From contig NC_039506.1 in assembly GCF_003672135.1 (NCBI RefSeq), forward strand, positions 17,298,001-17,362,000: a stretch of DNA of 64,000 bases, written 5' to 3'. Under the pieces are notes generated by a model. It was not told where the DNA came from, did not search any database, and saw nothing but the letters and a program-made list of their open reading frames with translations. Of this stretch, positions 1 through 12,600 are shown piece after piece. Made by a program: the position numbers and the translations under genes. This DNA is from Ooceraea biroi (lineage: Eukaryota > Arthropoda > Insecta > Hymenoptera > Formicidae). How positions within the stretch are numbered: the stretch's first letter is position 1; the number at the start of each line of letters is the position of its first letter.

Positions 1-2412
1 ATGCCCTCCCATTTTGTTCTATGCTAATGCTGAGGAACGGCGAGAACCGAGTCCTCTTCATCAAGCGCATTAACGGTCTTTAAATGCCACTGGTCCCGCT
101 CCGTGGAATCTCGAATTAGTCAAATTAAGCGGTCCAATTCAGACGTTAGTCGTCACTCCTCGGTATACCATCGTCATGATGTCGATTTCTTTTACGGAAT
201 CATTACCGCAATATTGCTGCTAATTACATAATCACGACGGAGTTCTTGCATACCGTAACAAGTATTTCTCTTTCTCGTCTCTTTTTCTTCCCCGGTCAGA
301 TGCGCGATCATCGGAGTACGAGATGGAACGTTGTGCGTGACTGCGTTTCACAAGTTGCTCGATTCGGATCGAACCCATTTGTCGATCCGATGAATTTTTC
401 ATCAAAGTCACGGACGTTTTCGGCTCCTCCTCAGCACGTAATGGACGTGATAAAGTGAAGGGGGCTCCGCAGTTTAGATCGGTGTAAACGCCGGATGGCC
501 GCGAACGACGCCGGCTATTTTTGTGTCGCCCGCAACAGGAGCCACAAAACGGCGCTGTTTTAAGGCACGACGTACACTTGTCGCCGCGAATCGCACGTGG
601 AATTTACATCAAGACTCCTTGTGGCGAGAATTCGATTAAAGTCTTGAACGACTCGCCTTTTTACAGCAGCGAAATGGTACGCGCTCGCGTAATAATAAGT
701 AAGATCGTTCTCTCGTGCGACCGCAAAGTCATGGCGATAAACTGCTGTTCAATGTTCTTACAATGGTGTTACGTCCCATGGAAAATGCCCTTCCACAAAC
801 CGCCAACCAGTTCGCTCGTCGGCAGCCGGTATATTTCTGGTGGAAACGCGAATAACTCGGTGACAAACGGATAGGTGCCAAGTGTCGGTGACCGAAACCG
901 ATATCTGGCCAAACATTTGTAATTTATTCTGTAATAGGAGAACGTTCCTGTAGTACGGGAGTACCCTCCCATCCGTTCCCAGGAATGCAAACGATCCCTG
1001 TCGCGACTGATATTCCCCATTCCCGACAATATGGCAGTAATTATAGTTTTTTCCACGAACGTTATAAAATGCAAGACTGTGGGGGAACGATTCTGTACTC
1101 TGTAATTTGATAAAAGAATATTTTACATAGTTTACAGACAATTTCACGCATATTTCAAGCATATCTCTTTATGCGCACATCAAGGATCTTTAACTGTTTT
1201 CTTTAAAGACTGTCAACTCCGAGACGTACTTCTCTCTTTCTCTCGAGGAACACAATTTGCCTCTAATTGATATTTATTGGTATCTATTAGCTTCATTGTA
1301 ACGCAGTGCATACGTGCACTGTCTCGGCGGCCCTTACGATTTCAGTCGCCATTCAAAAGGCCCCTTTCACACGAGCCACTTTGATCGAACCCGCATGTTA
1401 ACCCCGTAAAGTCGTTAAAGATCTCACGCGTCAAATGTGACACGCTGGGAGGAGCCGTTGATAACCGTTCACGTCAAAAATGTAGAAATAGGAATAACCG
1501 CTGGTGTGTACATAATTACGTCACAATCGAGGCGTTGTGAGAGCAGCTGGCCCAATATCGTGCGCGATAAGTCTAAGCGAGGCACTAAAATTAATTGCTC
1601 CACGTTTCCTGAAAATATCGTGCGTTTTCGCGGTTTATCATTAAGTACGAAAAAAGGCTCGTAAAAGGGAATGTCTTATTCGATTCTTCGATCCAAGTGT
1701 GACGCGCCGGACAATTCCCCTCCGTCATTTAATAATTAAAGACGCTGGGAAGAAAGGGGACGCACGGAATATTCCTCGACATTGCACGCCGCTGCAGTTG
1801 CTAGCTCAAGTAGAGACTTTAATATTTAATACCACCAGCGAAAGAATACTCGTTGTTCGGAAAGGTTTGCAGCGAAAGTTCCGACTTCTGACCTATTTTA
1901 CCCTACTTCTCGTGGAGAAGTTAAAGTGTTGCTTCAAGTAGCTGAAGTAGCTTAAGCTAAATAATGCAGATGTTAATAATTAGATATCGCGACAGCGAAT
2001 ACAAAATTATTTCTCTCTTACGGTACAAAACACGATAAGAAAACAGAGTGGAAAAAGAAAATTCAAGAAAGAAATAACAGAAATAGTCTCGTATTAAATA
2101 GAGAATGCACGATTCGGTCTCTGGTTGTAAATCGGATTCAGCTTTGGAATACTATATGTGAGGTCCTTCGAGGGAGCGGTAAAGTTTTGACAGGTCGTAC
2201 GTGCCTTCATCTGGACCCTCGAAAACGGATTCTTTCTCTTTCTGTCCCCTCTTGTCCTGACGTAATGCAGGACACGCGTCTGCTTCGTGTCGATGGAAAA
2301 CCCGAGAAAAGAGCCTCGACTGCGCGTATACAAGCGTCCACTGGACCATAATTTCCATATGTTCTCGGCACATAAAGACAAAGCTAATATCCGCTTTCTG
2401 TTTCTGTTGCAG
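1..2412. other. RECK upstream/intron sequence, no gene recognised
   Basis: A RECK first exon with signal peptide, ending in phase 1, is expected upstream of 2413. I found no convincing Met-plus-hydrophobic segment followed by a donor here, so it may lie left of the window. Otherwise this is moderately AT-rich unique sequence. Confidence 0.5.
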
Positions 2413-5400
2413 AGATGCCCTGCTGCTCACTGGTTACTGGATCCTGTCGGAATGTGTGCTCGAAGGTACGCATTTTAAATAAACACGGTATACCACACTC
2501 TTGTGTGTGCATGCTTTCTTTAAGGAATCTCAAAAGGATGTAAAGTCATGCAGCGATATAATTATATTTTTACACGCTGCGTCATCACCGTGAAAGTTAC
2601 TAGAATCACCTCTTCGTTACTCATCTCAAAGCGCACTTTTCTCGCTACCGTATTTCGTGTTCAAGATAAATCGTCGACAGCAAGGTGTCCACAACGACTC
2701 GCGAAATCCGAGACCGCCTGTTAATTCGGAATTAATATATGGGACAGTAAAAGACATAAAGATACACCTCTCCTCTCCCTGCGGTGAAGAAATTAGTCGT
2801 AACCGCGCTGTGGAATACAATCTATTAATTATACGCCGAAGGATGGTGCCCCGTGGGAATTTCAAAAAGATAATCTCGAAGGCGTAATCGTTCGTCGGAC
2901 GAATGCGATATCGCGTGGCTGATAAATACCCATGGGCCCACCCTGGGACGATAAAGGACACGAAATACGTCGTGTCCGCGGATATATTAGGATCCGGAAA
3001 ATAAAACGGAACGGGGCGCGACAAGTGAGATAGGAGAAGAGGAAATGGATAGGTGAAAAAAGATAAGAAGCGAGACGCGTACCTTCTTGTTCCCTTCGAT
3101 GAGGATTTCTCCACGTGGGGCGCGTCTCGCTGCAGCTTCTTTAGAGGTGACTGCAGGGGCCTCCTCTTCGGAGATAATATCGGAGACATCGGGGACCCGC
3201 TGCGAGATTTACGTGGAGCCTCTACGGGGCGTCTCGTGAGCTCATTCATACGCAAATATTACGAATTGATGCGTTGAACATGGTGGACGTACGGTGCGTT
3301 ATCAATGATACCGTGTCTCCATGCAGTTTAGCCAAAGGGGTGGAACGCACGTTGGGTGCCCTTTTGTTGGTTCCTCATTGCGAAATAACGTACAAAACAG
3401 TCTCATTCACAATGGATATTTTACCACCGAGAGGAAGAAAATAATGTGAATTTACTTATGATCTCAATGTACCTCGTATTTCCGAAAGTGAAAATGATAA
3501 ATGGAATCATCTGTTAAAATTATGTGAAAGTGTCAATAGAGCCTTGTAGAAAAATTTATTGATACCGTAAATGTGGCTGTAGCGTTTCCCGTCTTAGCAT
3601 TTAAAACGTTATTGGTCACTTGAGATGTAAGGCACGGCCGTGCGAGGTGCAAAAAAACTCGAGAAAGCCGTCTCTCCGGATAGTCTTGCTTGACTACTGA
3701 TGAGCGCTTCCTTCTTGACCATCTAGCAGCAAAATAACCGGAAATCGTGACGGAAGCATCGAGTTATGTGACGAGTTATTTCTGAGGTAGGCAGGAAAGA
3801 GATGTTCCTCACTTGAAGATGTTAATTCGAATTAGCAATATTTTCGTAGCACACGTTACAAAAGAAGTCATTAATTTCACGGTCTTCTTTTTCTTTTGAT
3901 AGTATTGTGTTAGTCAAGGTAAATCAATCAAGGTAAGGCTATTGTCAGTATAAAGGGGATATTTACAATAACACATTATGACAATTACGAAGAACTTTCT
4001 GATTGTCAGTTTAATTGACCGACATCTCGCAGTCGTTTGCGGCTCGAGAGTTCGGCAAATGAGAGCACGGGGCAAATTATGGAAGCTCCTGGACTCTATT
4101 TCGGTATCTTTTGATCTCGACTTTCGCTCGTGAGCCGTCGAGGTTGATTTATCTGGTTAGAAATATATAAGCTTTGAAGTGGCGTTTATTTCAGATTTTT
4201 GCAAACGATATTTGGTGCGCCGATATTATTCATGATATTAAAAATAGAGCAGCGGCATGAAAATTGTCTCTCGATCGCGTTACTTTCTTTGAATGATCAT
4301 ATAAAAATCCTGAGATTTCTCGAGACTTCTTTTGCATTCAGCGAAAACCAGAAATTTATCGTCGTGTTAAAAATCACTCTCGCTGGTAAGACTACAAAAC
4401 TGCAAAAAATTCGCAAAAATGCATCCCGTGGCGACGAAGCCCGGCTGCGCATACCTCCAAGAATACACCGTGACGGAAATACGTACGTCGTGTTCTCAAC
4501 TCCCCATCACTTTCGCCTCTAACATTTATAAGAGCCTGGCTTGACAGAGAAATACCTTGGGGGTATATTGCTAAATTATTACGTGCATAAAATGGATTAC
4601 GATTAAGCACTCAGCAAATTTACAATACACAGCTGTTGCGATTTAATAGAGAGATATAATAAAACATTTTACATTACAGTCTCTCTGTAATGTAAAATTT
4701 AATTAAAAATTCGGCAATCACTCGAGAAGCACGAACAGATGATCAATGATTTATGTTCAGTGGTCGAATGTAACCTTTGACTCGGCCCATCGCCAAGGCC
4801 CGTCAGGACCCACCACACGTTGATGGATGGTCGTAACTCCCAACCGTGATGGACATACCAAGCGGGTTCCGGTGTGTCCTCGTGGAGGACACTGATTGAA
4901 TCCGGAATGAGGATAAAACGCACGGTCGATATCTGGCCCCGAGAGCGATTGTTATTCAGTGACGGGCAACAGAAAATCGTGGGGTTCGCGTGCATTCGTG
5001 TCCTTGATTCTTAATGATTGTTAATGCACCACTCTGCATTTCGAATTTGGGAAGTCCTCAGCGCGCGATCCTAAGACGGATATTAAAGAAATTGACGTTT
5101 TATTTGTAACATTTATGCGACTCGAGACACTTCTCGCAATTTTACGCAACGACGTCCGAATTAGTATTCATCTATGCTACGTATTTTATTTTGTGCTATG
5201 TATTGTATTAAATTATGCTAATAATTTTTTAGTTACATCACACACAATCCATGTTCCCTCCTGAAAATAACTCTGTCGCAACTTTAGATATCCTTGGTGG
5301 TGCTGGGTGCGGAAGTTGAAGCGAGGGAAAATGCCACTCAGCGTCTGTTGGAGTTCTGCTCCATGGAGCTGGTGAGTCGTCGCAATTCATTTCTAAGACT

Positions 5401-8400
5401 TAGCCCCGTGCGATCGACACCCGCCCGTTTCATTCATTCCGCTTGAATCTGGATCGGAAGCCTGTTGACAATGGGCACCTTAAACGATCTAGGATGTCTG
5501 CAATGTGATCCACGCTCTTTCATCCGAAGTGATGGCTTTATGAAAAATGATCTCGGGACTTGCGGTCGATCGCACGATTGTGGTGCTTCGCGTCCTTCAT
5601 CATTTTTTTCTTACAACTGTCTTTTCTTACGTACGAATCCTTTTTTTCTCAGATGGACTTCTGGTCCTGCGTGAATTCGACGTTGAATGGTAAGTATTGC
5701 CCACGGCACCGTGTCACGGTCGAATATGCAACAATATCGCCGCGCTGAATACCGAGTCATTTGAATTCTTGTAGATTTACAGAGGAACGAGAATTGGATA
5801 GGTCGAGGATGCTGTCGTCTCGCACAAAATCCCTCGTGTCGTACGACTTGCGCTCTGTCAGGTTCTACAAACGATCTGAGCGAGTCCTGTCGTCCGAGCG
5901 ACGAGCCCGAGTTCTTCTTCTGCCTGGAGAAACGCGAGGAGGCTGAACGATGCTGCAGCAACGTCTCCAATAACACTTGCAGGGTCATCTGCAAGGATCT
6001 CTTTTACAAGCCTGACAAGCAGTCCAGTTTAAAGTTGTACAGCAGTAAGGGATGCTTCCATCAAATTCCCAAGTGCCTGAAGAGCGTAGCTGAGGTGAAG
6101 CACGCCGAAGATCCGAAACAACGTTAGTTGAAAATAAATTTATCGCGTCTCTATATGCCTCTTAATTTTACATTAAAATATCTTCTTAAGATATTCTTGG
6201 TTAAATCAAAAACTACTTTCGACGTAATTTAACAAATTCTGTTTGCGCAGATTTGCATTGTTGCGAGGAAGCAACTACTCCGGCGTGCCTGGACACCTGT
6301 CGCAAGATCCTGCATACCGCAACCACCGATCAAGAGATCATGGACGCCCTTGCGGAAAAGTGCAGCCCCGTGTTGCCTCAGTCGCCGATGTGGAGTTGCT
6401 TGTTGAAATCAGGCTCGACGAAACCCGCGCGTTTACCGTTGGATGCGGGCAAACTTGCATGTTGCACGAAAGCGACGAGATCCTCCTGCCAGAATTTATG
6501 CTGGCGAGCCTTTCAGGCTGATTGGGAGTCTGCCTGGGTTCAGCTGGACGCGCAGTGTCTCTCGTCCAGCTTGGAGGGCGAACTCAGAAGATGTCTTGAG
6601 GACGCCGACGACTCCTGCGAGATGGGCTGCTCCGGATTGTCTTACTGCGCGCGGTTTAACGATAGACCCACTACCTTGTTTAGGTACGGATTTAAATTAA
6701 AGTCTAGTCGCATCAGCGATTGCGCTTTGTTTAAATTTCAAATTGAGATTTCTTGAGAGATTCGATTATGTCATAACCAAATCTTAACTTCTCGATAGAA
6801 CGTGCACGACTGCAGCCGATGAGGCCGCGAAGTGGGAGGCCGACCATTGGTCCAGAGGCAGCATCATTCGCGGATTAGGAGTGCCTGTGCGTGCCGCAGC
6901 TTCCTGTCCAGCAGAGACCCTGCGTGCGGCGGCTTGTCTTTTGCAACTGCGACCCTGCGAGAACAGAATCCACGAGACAAGACTCTGCCGCGAGGATTGC
7001 CTGGAGCTGATGGCCAGCTGCGTCGACTGGAGTGCAATCACTGGACCGTACACTGCGGCTACGCTCTGCGCTAAACTCTCCCCAGGTAGACCGGACGCGC
7101 CCTGCGTCTCTCTGAGACCGTTCCTGAACGATCCGCAGGACGACGAGGCCGTGATCCATCCCGAGGAAGACATCACGACGCCGTGCAAGCAGAATCCTTG
7201 CCCGCAGGGTCAGCTCTGCGTGCTCCAACCAAATGGCGCCAAGATCTATCGTTGCGTGTCGGCGTGCTCCCTCGGCGAGATGTCGAAGCAGCTGGTACCA
7301 GTCGGATCCTGGATTCAGATCCCACGGTTTGATCAGCAGGGCTGCCTCAAGATTTGTCAATGCACAACGCGTGGTCTGGAGAAGTGTCGCACGCTCAACT
7401 GCTTCAATTTCAAATCCTGCTGGGTGCACGACCGGTTTATTCAGCACAAGGCCAGCTTCTATCTCGAGTGCAACCCCTGCCACTGCTTCGAGGGCGAATT
7501 TACGTGCTCCAAGAGAAGCTGCGGCGAGTTGCGTGCACCGTCCTTGCCCTGCGACTGTCCGGCACATTACGTGCCGGTTTGCGGCAGATTGGGCTTCACC
7601 TTCGCGTCCGCTTGCTTGGCGAAGTGCGCCGAGTTGTCGGCCACCGAGGTGGAGTTTGGCAGCTGTTCCAGCAGAGATCCCTGCGAACCCAACCCCTGCG
7701 ATAGCGCAGAGAAGTGCGTCCGCAGGCCCAGGGTCTGTTTGTCGCGCTTACACAAGCCTTGTCGTCAATATGAGTGCGTGCCGATGGACTGTAATCCACG
7801 TGATGAATCTAGTGGACCGGTTTGTGATCGGGAAAATCGTCAGTACCCTTCCGTCTGTGCGATGATTCGAGCTGGAGCCATCCTAAGTTACAGGGGACCT
7901 TGTCTGAGAGGCTGCAGTCTTCGTGGTCCAGTGTGCGGAATCAACGGCGAGGTATATGCCAATGAATGCACAGCTTGGGCCGACAGGACTGTCGTGGACT
8001 ACCAAGGACCTTGTGTCGCTGTCGGTCTCATAGGCGACCAGGCAAAACCACGTTGTAGTGACGCTGTGCAGTGTCCTGCTTTGGTGGAGCCATACTGCAT
8101 CGGAGTTACACCCCCGGGTGCTTGTTGTCCTGTTTGCGGAGGAGCGGCAAGATTGTTTTACTCGAAGAAACAGGTGAGTTTTTAAAAAAAATAAGACAGG
8201 ACTTTTCTCAACAAAATTTGATGATAAAAATTTACTGAAAATAAATATCTTTGTGCAGTTTTTCTTACAATTAGTGTCATATTGTTTCAATTTGCAGTTG
8301 GACAGAATTTATTATATGATGGACGAGGAAGCCGACAAGGATTCCGTCACCCTGGAAGCTCTTCTGGTCGCTCTGGGTCGTCAATTGCAAGTGGCACAAT

Positions 8401-8681
8401 GCGCTGTTCACGGTATGATGACGCCCGATCGCGACATTTTCATCATCGTTCAGCCTGTTACCAAGAAACCGTCGAAACTGCAACTGCGAGCTTGCGTGAC
8501 GGAAACGGAGAAACTCGTCACCAGAATTTCGGAGAGGAGTCCCAGGATCGCGGCGGAAGTGCCTCTAGGTTCGCTTACCAGAGCCGAGGTGGCTCACAGT
8601 TACGTTTCGAGTGCCATGAAAATCCGAGTTCGGCTCGCAACCATTGTCGTTACCATCTTTGCGCTAAATATTTTATCCTGA
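2413..8681 (+). CDS. Reck: RECK, GPI-anchored Kazal-domain protein (5' partial)
   Basis: Seven coding exons are visible: 2413-2465, 5288-5371, 5653-5689, 5775-6122, 6251-6683, 6799-8173 and 8298-8681 (stop TGA). All have GT/AG borders and matching phases, giving about 904 residues; human RECK has 971. The N-terminal half holds five CC-x6/7-C-x3-C repeats (starting CCSLVTGSCRNVC), the RECK cysteine-knot signature. Three Kazal-like modules follow in the 6799-8173 exon (PVCGRLGFTFASAC, PVCDRENRQYPSVC, PVCGINGEVYANEC). The C terminus ends in a hydrophobic stretch (LATIVVTIFALNIL) after SSA, as expected of a GPI-attachment signal. In the known family RECK is a cell-surface inhibitor of matrix metalloproteases, and in vertebrates also a Wnt7 co-receptor component. 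The exon carrying the initiator and signal peptide must end in phase 1 upstream of 2413. I could not identify it, and it may lie outside the window. The third exon is a 37-nt microexon. The gene is convergent with DDX46. Confidence 0.95.
3083..3249 (-). CDS. Candidate coding exon of an antisense gene nested in RECK
   Basis: The open frame from an ATG at 3249 is rich in SP, basic and Pro residues (SRSGSPMSPILSPKRRPL) and reaches a plausible donor (GTACGC at 3082). It could splice in phase to an acceptor at 2260 (ACGTCAG), whose downstream frame runs to a TAA at 2094. It would lie in RECK intron 2 and antisense to RECK exon 2413-2465. I recognise no family, and the donor and the start context are both mediocre. 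Confidence 0.25.
4666..4698. repeat. Perfect 14-bp stem-loop in RECK intron
   Basis: ATTTTACATTACAG (4666-4679), a 5-nt loop, then its exact reverse complement (4685-4698). It may be a remnant of a small inverted-repeat element. No function is evident. Confidence 0.8.
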
Positions 8682-9145
8682 ACGCGATTACATCGAAAGA
8701 AGAGAACAAGATAGATCGCTTATTCTGCCCAGTATGATTTTCAAGCATTTACGCGTGAAAAATCCAATTAATCGATTGAGATATCCATATATTTTTTATT
8801 GTACAGTGTCGAGTTCCGAGTTGCAGTTATAAGCGATAGATCTTATTTTTTTCATTCGTTTTTGGTGCTGAATGCGTTTCTTTACCTAATCGCGATGCCA
8901 TTCGCAGCGGCGAATGTCTACAGCGTGTCTCGTGTCTGTGATTCTTCTAGTGCCTTTTAATAATATGCAGTAATATAGGATGTATTTTTAATTACTAATT
9001 AATACTGCCAAAGAGAAGAGCGTACGTATAATCGAGAAGAAGAGAGAGAGAAAGAGGGAATGTACAAAGGCGTGGAATTTTCCGCGTGCATGATTAAGAA
9101 CTGCTCATTTTCATTTGTAAATAAAAGGATTTCATAAATTTATTA
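8682..9145 (+). other. RECK 3' UTR
   Basis: This non-coding stretch follows the RECK stop and contains a canonical AATAAA at 9120-9125, so cleavage is expected shortly afterwards. The exact end is inferred. It is AT-rich and has no competing open frame. Confidence 0.6.
9120..9125 (+). terminator. Polyadenylation signal of RECK
   Basis: AATAAA hexamer about 440 nt after the RECK stop codon, on the sense strand, in AT-rich sequence. It is the best candidate before the convergent DDX46 transcript begins to overlap. Confidence 0.6.
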
Positions 9146-9451
9146 TGTATCTATAATATATCGCGTGTTCGCATGTGCAACTTTACAGCGCGTCGTAAAA
9201 GCAATAAGCCTCTTATTCTCTCTTGGATTGTAATCAATTAGAGTGGATTTTATAATTAGAGTGGAACTGAAAAAGATAACATAAAATTTTATCAAAATCA
9301 TAACTGCGTAATGAATATAAGACTTTCCTGGCACATGTAATGTAAGTTTTACTCTGCTGAGCGTTCCGAATTTTATTTTATGTTGCGAACAAATAAATTA
9401 ATTAGACAGAACTCCTTAAAATACAGTTAAGCGAAGAAAAGGGATCTGCAT

Positions 9452-9457
9452 TTTATT
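9452..9457 (-). terminator. Candidate polyadenylation signal of DDX46
   Basis: TTTATT on the + strand reads AATAAA on the - strand, about 235 nt past the DDX46 stop. A second TTTATT lies near 9370. The two convergent transcripts would end roughly 300 bp apart. Confidence 0.45.
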
Positions 9458-9691
9458 TAAATCTACAGAAATTTGGATCGCTTGCGAGTGGTTTGTGCCA
9501 ATGATGCGGATAATACTCCCATAGGTGTTTATAAGTATACTTTGTTATTGTATCGTTAAATACAAACACGTTATATCATCATGTGAATGTGTAATAAATT
9601 TTTAACTTTTGTCATGCATACATATCAAGATGTAACATTTGTGTAATGTAACATTCCGAATATGTGTGTATGTGTATGTAATTGAAACATT

Positions 9692-12600
9692 TTACAAAAC
9701 TTTGTATCGACCACGTGACGCAGTGTGAGCACCAGATGCCTGTAGCTTGATGAGTTCCTCCTTGATAAGTCTAGAAACCTCCGCCTTGGCCTTGCTCACC
9801 GCCAATTCGCTCGTCGATTCTATCGCCAGGTACAGCTTCCTCTCACCCTCCGGAGGCGTTTTTCCAGGTGCGATATACGTTCCTCTCACGGTCAAACCCG
9901 CCTCGGAGTATTCCGAGATCTGAGCCAGAGCTTCTTTGCTCGTGACTCGCCACCTCGCTTGTTGCGGGAAGTCGTTGATCTCAAGCTCCTCCTCGTACTT
10001 GCGGAACGTTTGCTCGCCCGTTTCCGCGTCGCTCTCTACCAGATCTTCCTCACGTGGTTGATAATTCAATTTGGTGTTCAGTTTCGCCGCCAGTTGTTCC
10101 GCCACTGTCTTCGCCTGTGTGCAGAAATGAAAGAAATATCGATTATTTACGATTATCATATTTATTTATCGTGGTAGTGTTCGAAACGAAAGTTTTGAGA
10201 ATCTTACCGTAATGAGGTTCGTAGGTCCCGCACCCTTGAGTATGGCTTCCGCAGCTTGCTGAGTTGCACCTTTCGCCTCGGCGCCCAGATTCTTTGCGAT
10301 GTTTATCTTCGAGGCTAATCTTCTGGCCAATTCTAGCTTGTCGGTAGCACTAGGTACCGGTTGACCAGGAACCGTGATGCTAGCCGCGGTAGGTCTGGCT
10401 ATCTCGCGAACTGTTCGCTTAGGTGCCAGCATACTCTCGATCTGCTGGTCGATATCATTTTCTATGTCTTCGTCGTCGGAATCTTGCAAGCCCAAAGCTG
10501 CCTTCTGGAATTTCTTCTTCTCGTTCGCCAAAGCGGCCTCCGATTCATCAAACTTGAATCCTTTGCCGCTGAAACCGCCACCGGTATGCACTTTCTTCCC
10601 GTCCGCGGCTTGACGCGCCTTGTAACCCTCCCATAACTGACGCAAGGGTTCCGGAACCGGAACGCCCGCTAACTCGTGCGCGCGTAAAATGTCGCCAGCG
10701 TAACGTTCCTGCTCTGACGTGATGAAAGTGTACGCATATCTGAAACAAGAAAGTAACCCAATTAACTTGTCAACAATATTTCGTATCGTCAAGGTGCAAA
10801 CAGTTATCTTACCCCTTATTTCCAGCCCTGCCAGTCCTGCCGCATCGGTGCACGTAATCCTCGTAGTGATTAGGACAATCATAATTGACCACTAACACCA
10901 ACTGCTTAACGTCCAGACCTCTGGCGGCCACGGACGTTGCCACGAGCAATTTCGTACGACCAGCTTTGAAGTCCAGAATGGTTGAATCTCTGTCACATTG
11001 ATCTATGCCGCCATGAAGGGACATGCAGGAATACGAAGCCTTCATAAGATCCTTAAGCAAGGTGTCTGCATTCTCCTGCTTGTCTACGAATATGATGGCG
11101 GAGCCTTTGTCCTGGTAATGCCCGAGGATCTCCAGCAACTTGTAGAACTTCTGATCCTCCTCCAGCACGACCACGTGTTGCTCGACATCCTTGCAAATAA
11201 CGGAACGTCCTCCGACTTGCACCTCCACTGGCCTCGTGAGTATTCTTCTCGCCAGCGCCTCCATTTGCCTCGGAAACGTTGCGCTGAACAATACTGTCTG
11301 CCTGTCCGGCCTCACGTTCTCCATGATGCGCATCACCTGCGGCTCGAAACCCATGTCAAACATTCTGTCAGCCTCGTCCAATACAACGTACGTCACTCTA
11401 CGCAAATTCGTCACTCGTCCGCTGTTGGCAGCCAGCATGTCGATCATCCTTCCAGGCGTGCACACGATGATCTCAGCTCCTCTTTTAAGTTCGGCTATTT
11501 GCTCGGAAATGCCGGTCCCGCCATAAACGCACACGTGTGAAAGCCCTAACGATTTTGTAAATTTCTTTGAATCTCTGCCGATCTGCATGCACAACTCTCT
11601 GGTCGGTGTCATAATCAAAGCGATAGGTCCATCACCGTCGGCTAATGGCGATTGATCGAGAATATGGCGAAACATTGGTAACAGAAACGCCAGTGTTTTT
11701 CCACTACCTGTTTTTGCAATACCTATAAGATCCCGACCAGACATTATAGCCGGGATTGCCTGGCACTGGATGGGTGTCGGTTTCTCGTAACCGAGTTTCT
11801 TCAACACCTCCAGTTCCTTCTTGGTAACGCCGCATTGCGCCCAAGACTTGATAGGCTTCGGGCAGCCTTTACCTTTCACGCGAATACCCTCTAATTCTTC
11901 CTTGTACGCTTCCACTTCTTCTGGCGTCATTCTTGCTGCAAGAACGCAACGTATGATGATTAAACATTAATAAAACACGTTTAAAATAACGAGTCATACA
12001 AAGAAATATGAAGAATACCGATTTCAGGAACCTCCACGTAGAAGGACTTTCGGAATGGCTGATAATCTGTCGTGGCGTGATCGACCTTAGCCAATTCTCG
12101 CTTCTGCTTGTTCGCGATACCAGCTGCGGTTTCGTGAAGATTCTCGCCCTCTTCTTCGCTGGAATACTCTAATCCGTCTTGATTTTGCTCAATCAATTCT
12201 CCCTTTTGTTTCTGAACCTTCTTCTTGGCCACGCCAGTCACAATGACCACGCCACCACTCTGCGCTCCAGAATTGGTGCCATTGTTGGCACTTTTCGGAG
12301 CTTTGTTGTCAAGCTTATTTACTTTCCTCACTTCCTCTTGAACCTGTCGAATTAAATGAACGTGACATAAACGTATCGTATGATCGATTTCCGTGTCGAT
12401 TACAGTACTACTTGCCTCTGCCATAAAAGCATCAAGCGGATCAATCTCCTCTTCTTCATCTTTCACTTCCTCCTTTACTTCCTCAACTTCTTCCTTTACA
12501 CCTTCCTCCTTTGTCTCCTTGGTGTTATTCTGTACCACAGGAGTCTCTTCGTCACTATCATCCTCAAGGGACCACTTTTTCATGGGTAGCTGAAGATTTG

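Larger units (their letters stand above)
2466..5287 (+). other. RECK intron 2
   Basis: A 2.8-kb intron with donor GTACGC at 2466 and acceptor CAACTTTAG at 5287. It contains the candidate antisense exon at 3083-3249, a perfect 14-bp stem hairpin at 4666-4698 and an 8-bp stem hairpin at 4874-4892. Nothing else was found. Confidence 0.85.

Noticed and set aside
2626..3082. Remainder of a 209-codon - strand open frame
   Set aside because: Only the upstream part (3083-3249) looks coding. Downstream of the donor the composition is random and the frame just happens to stay open.
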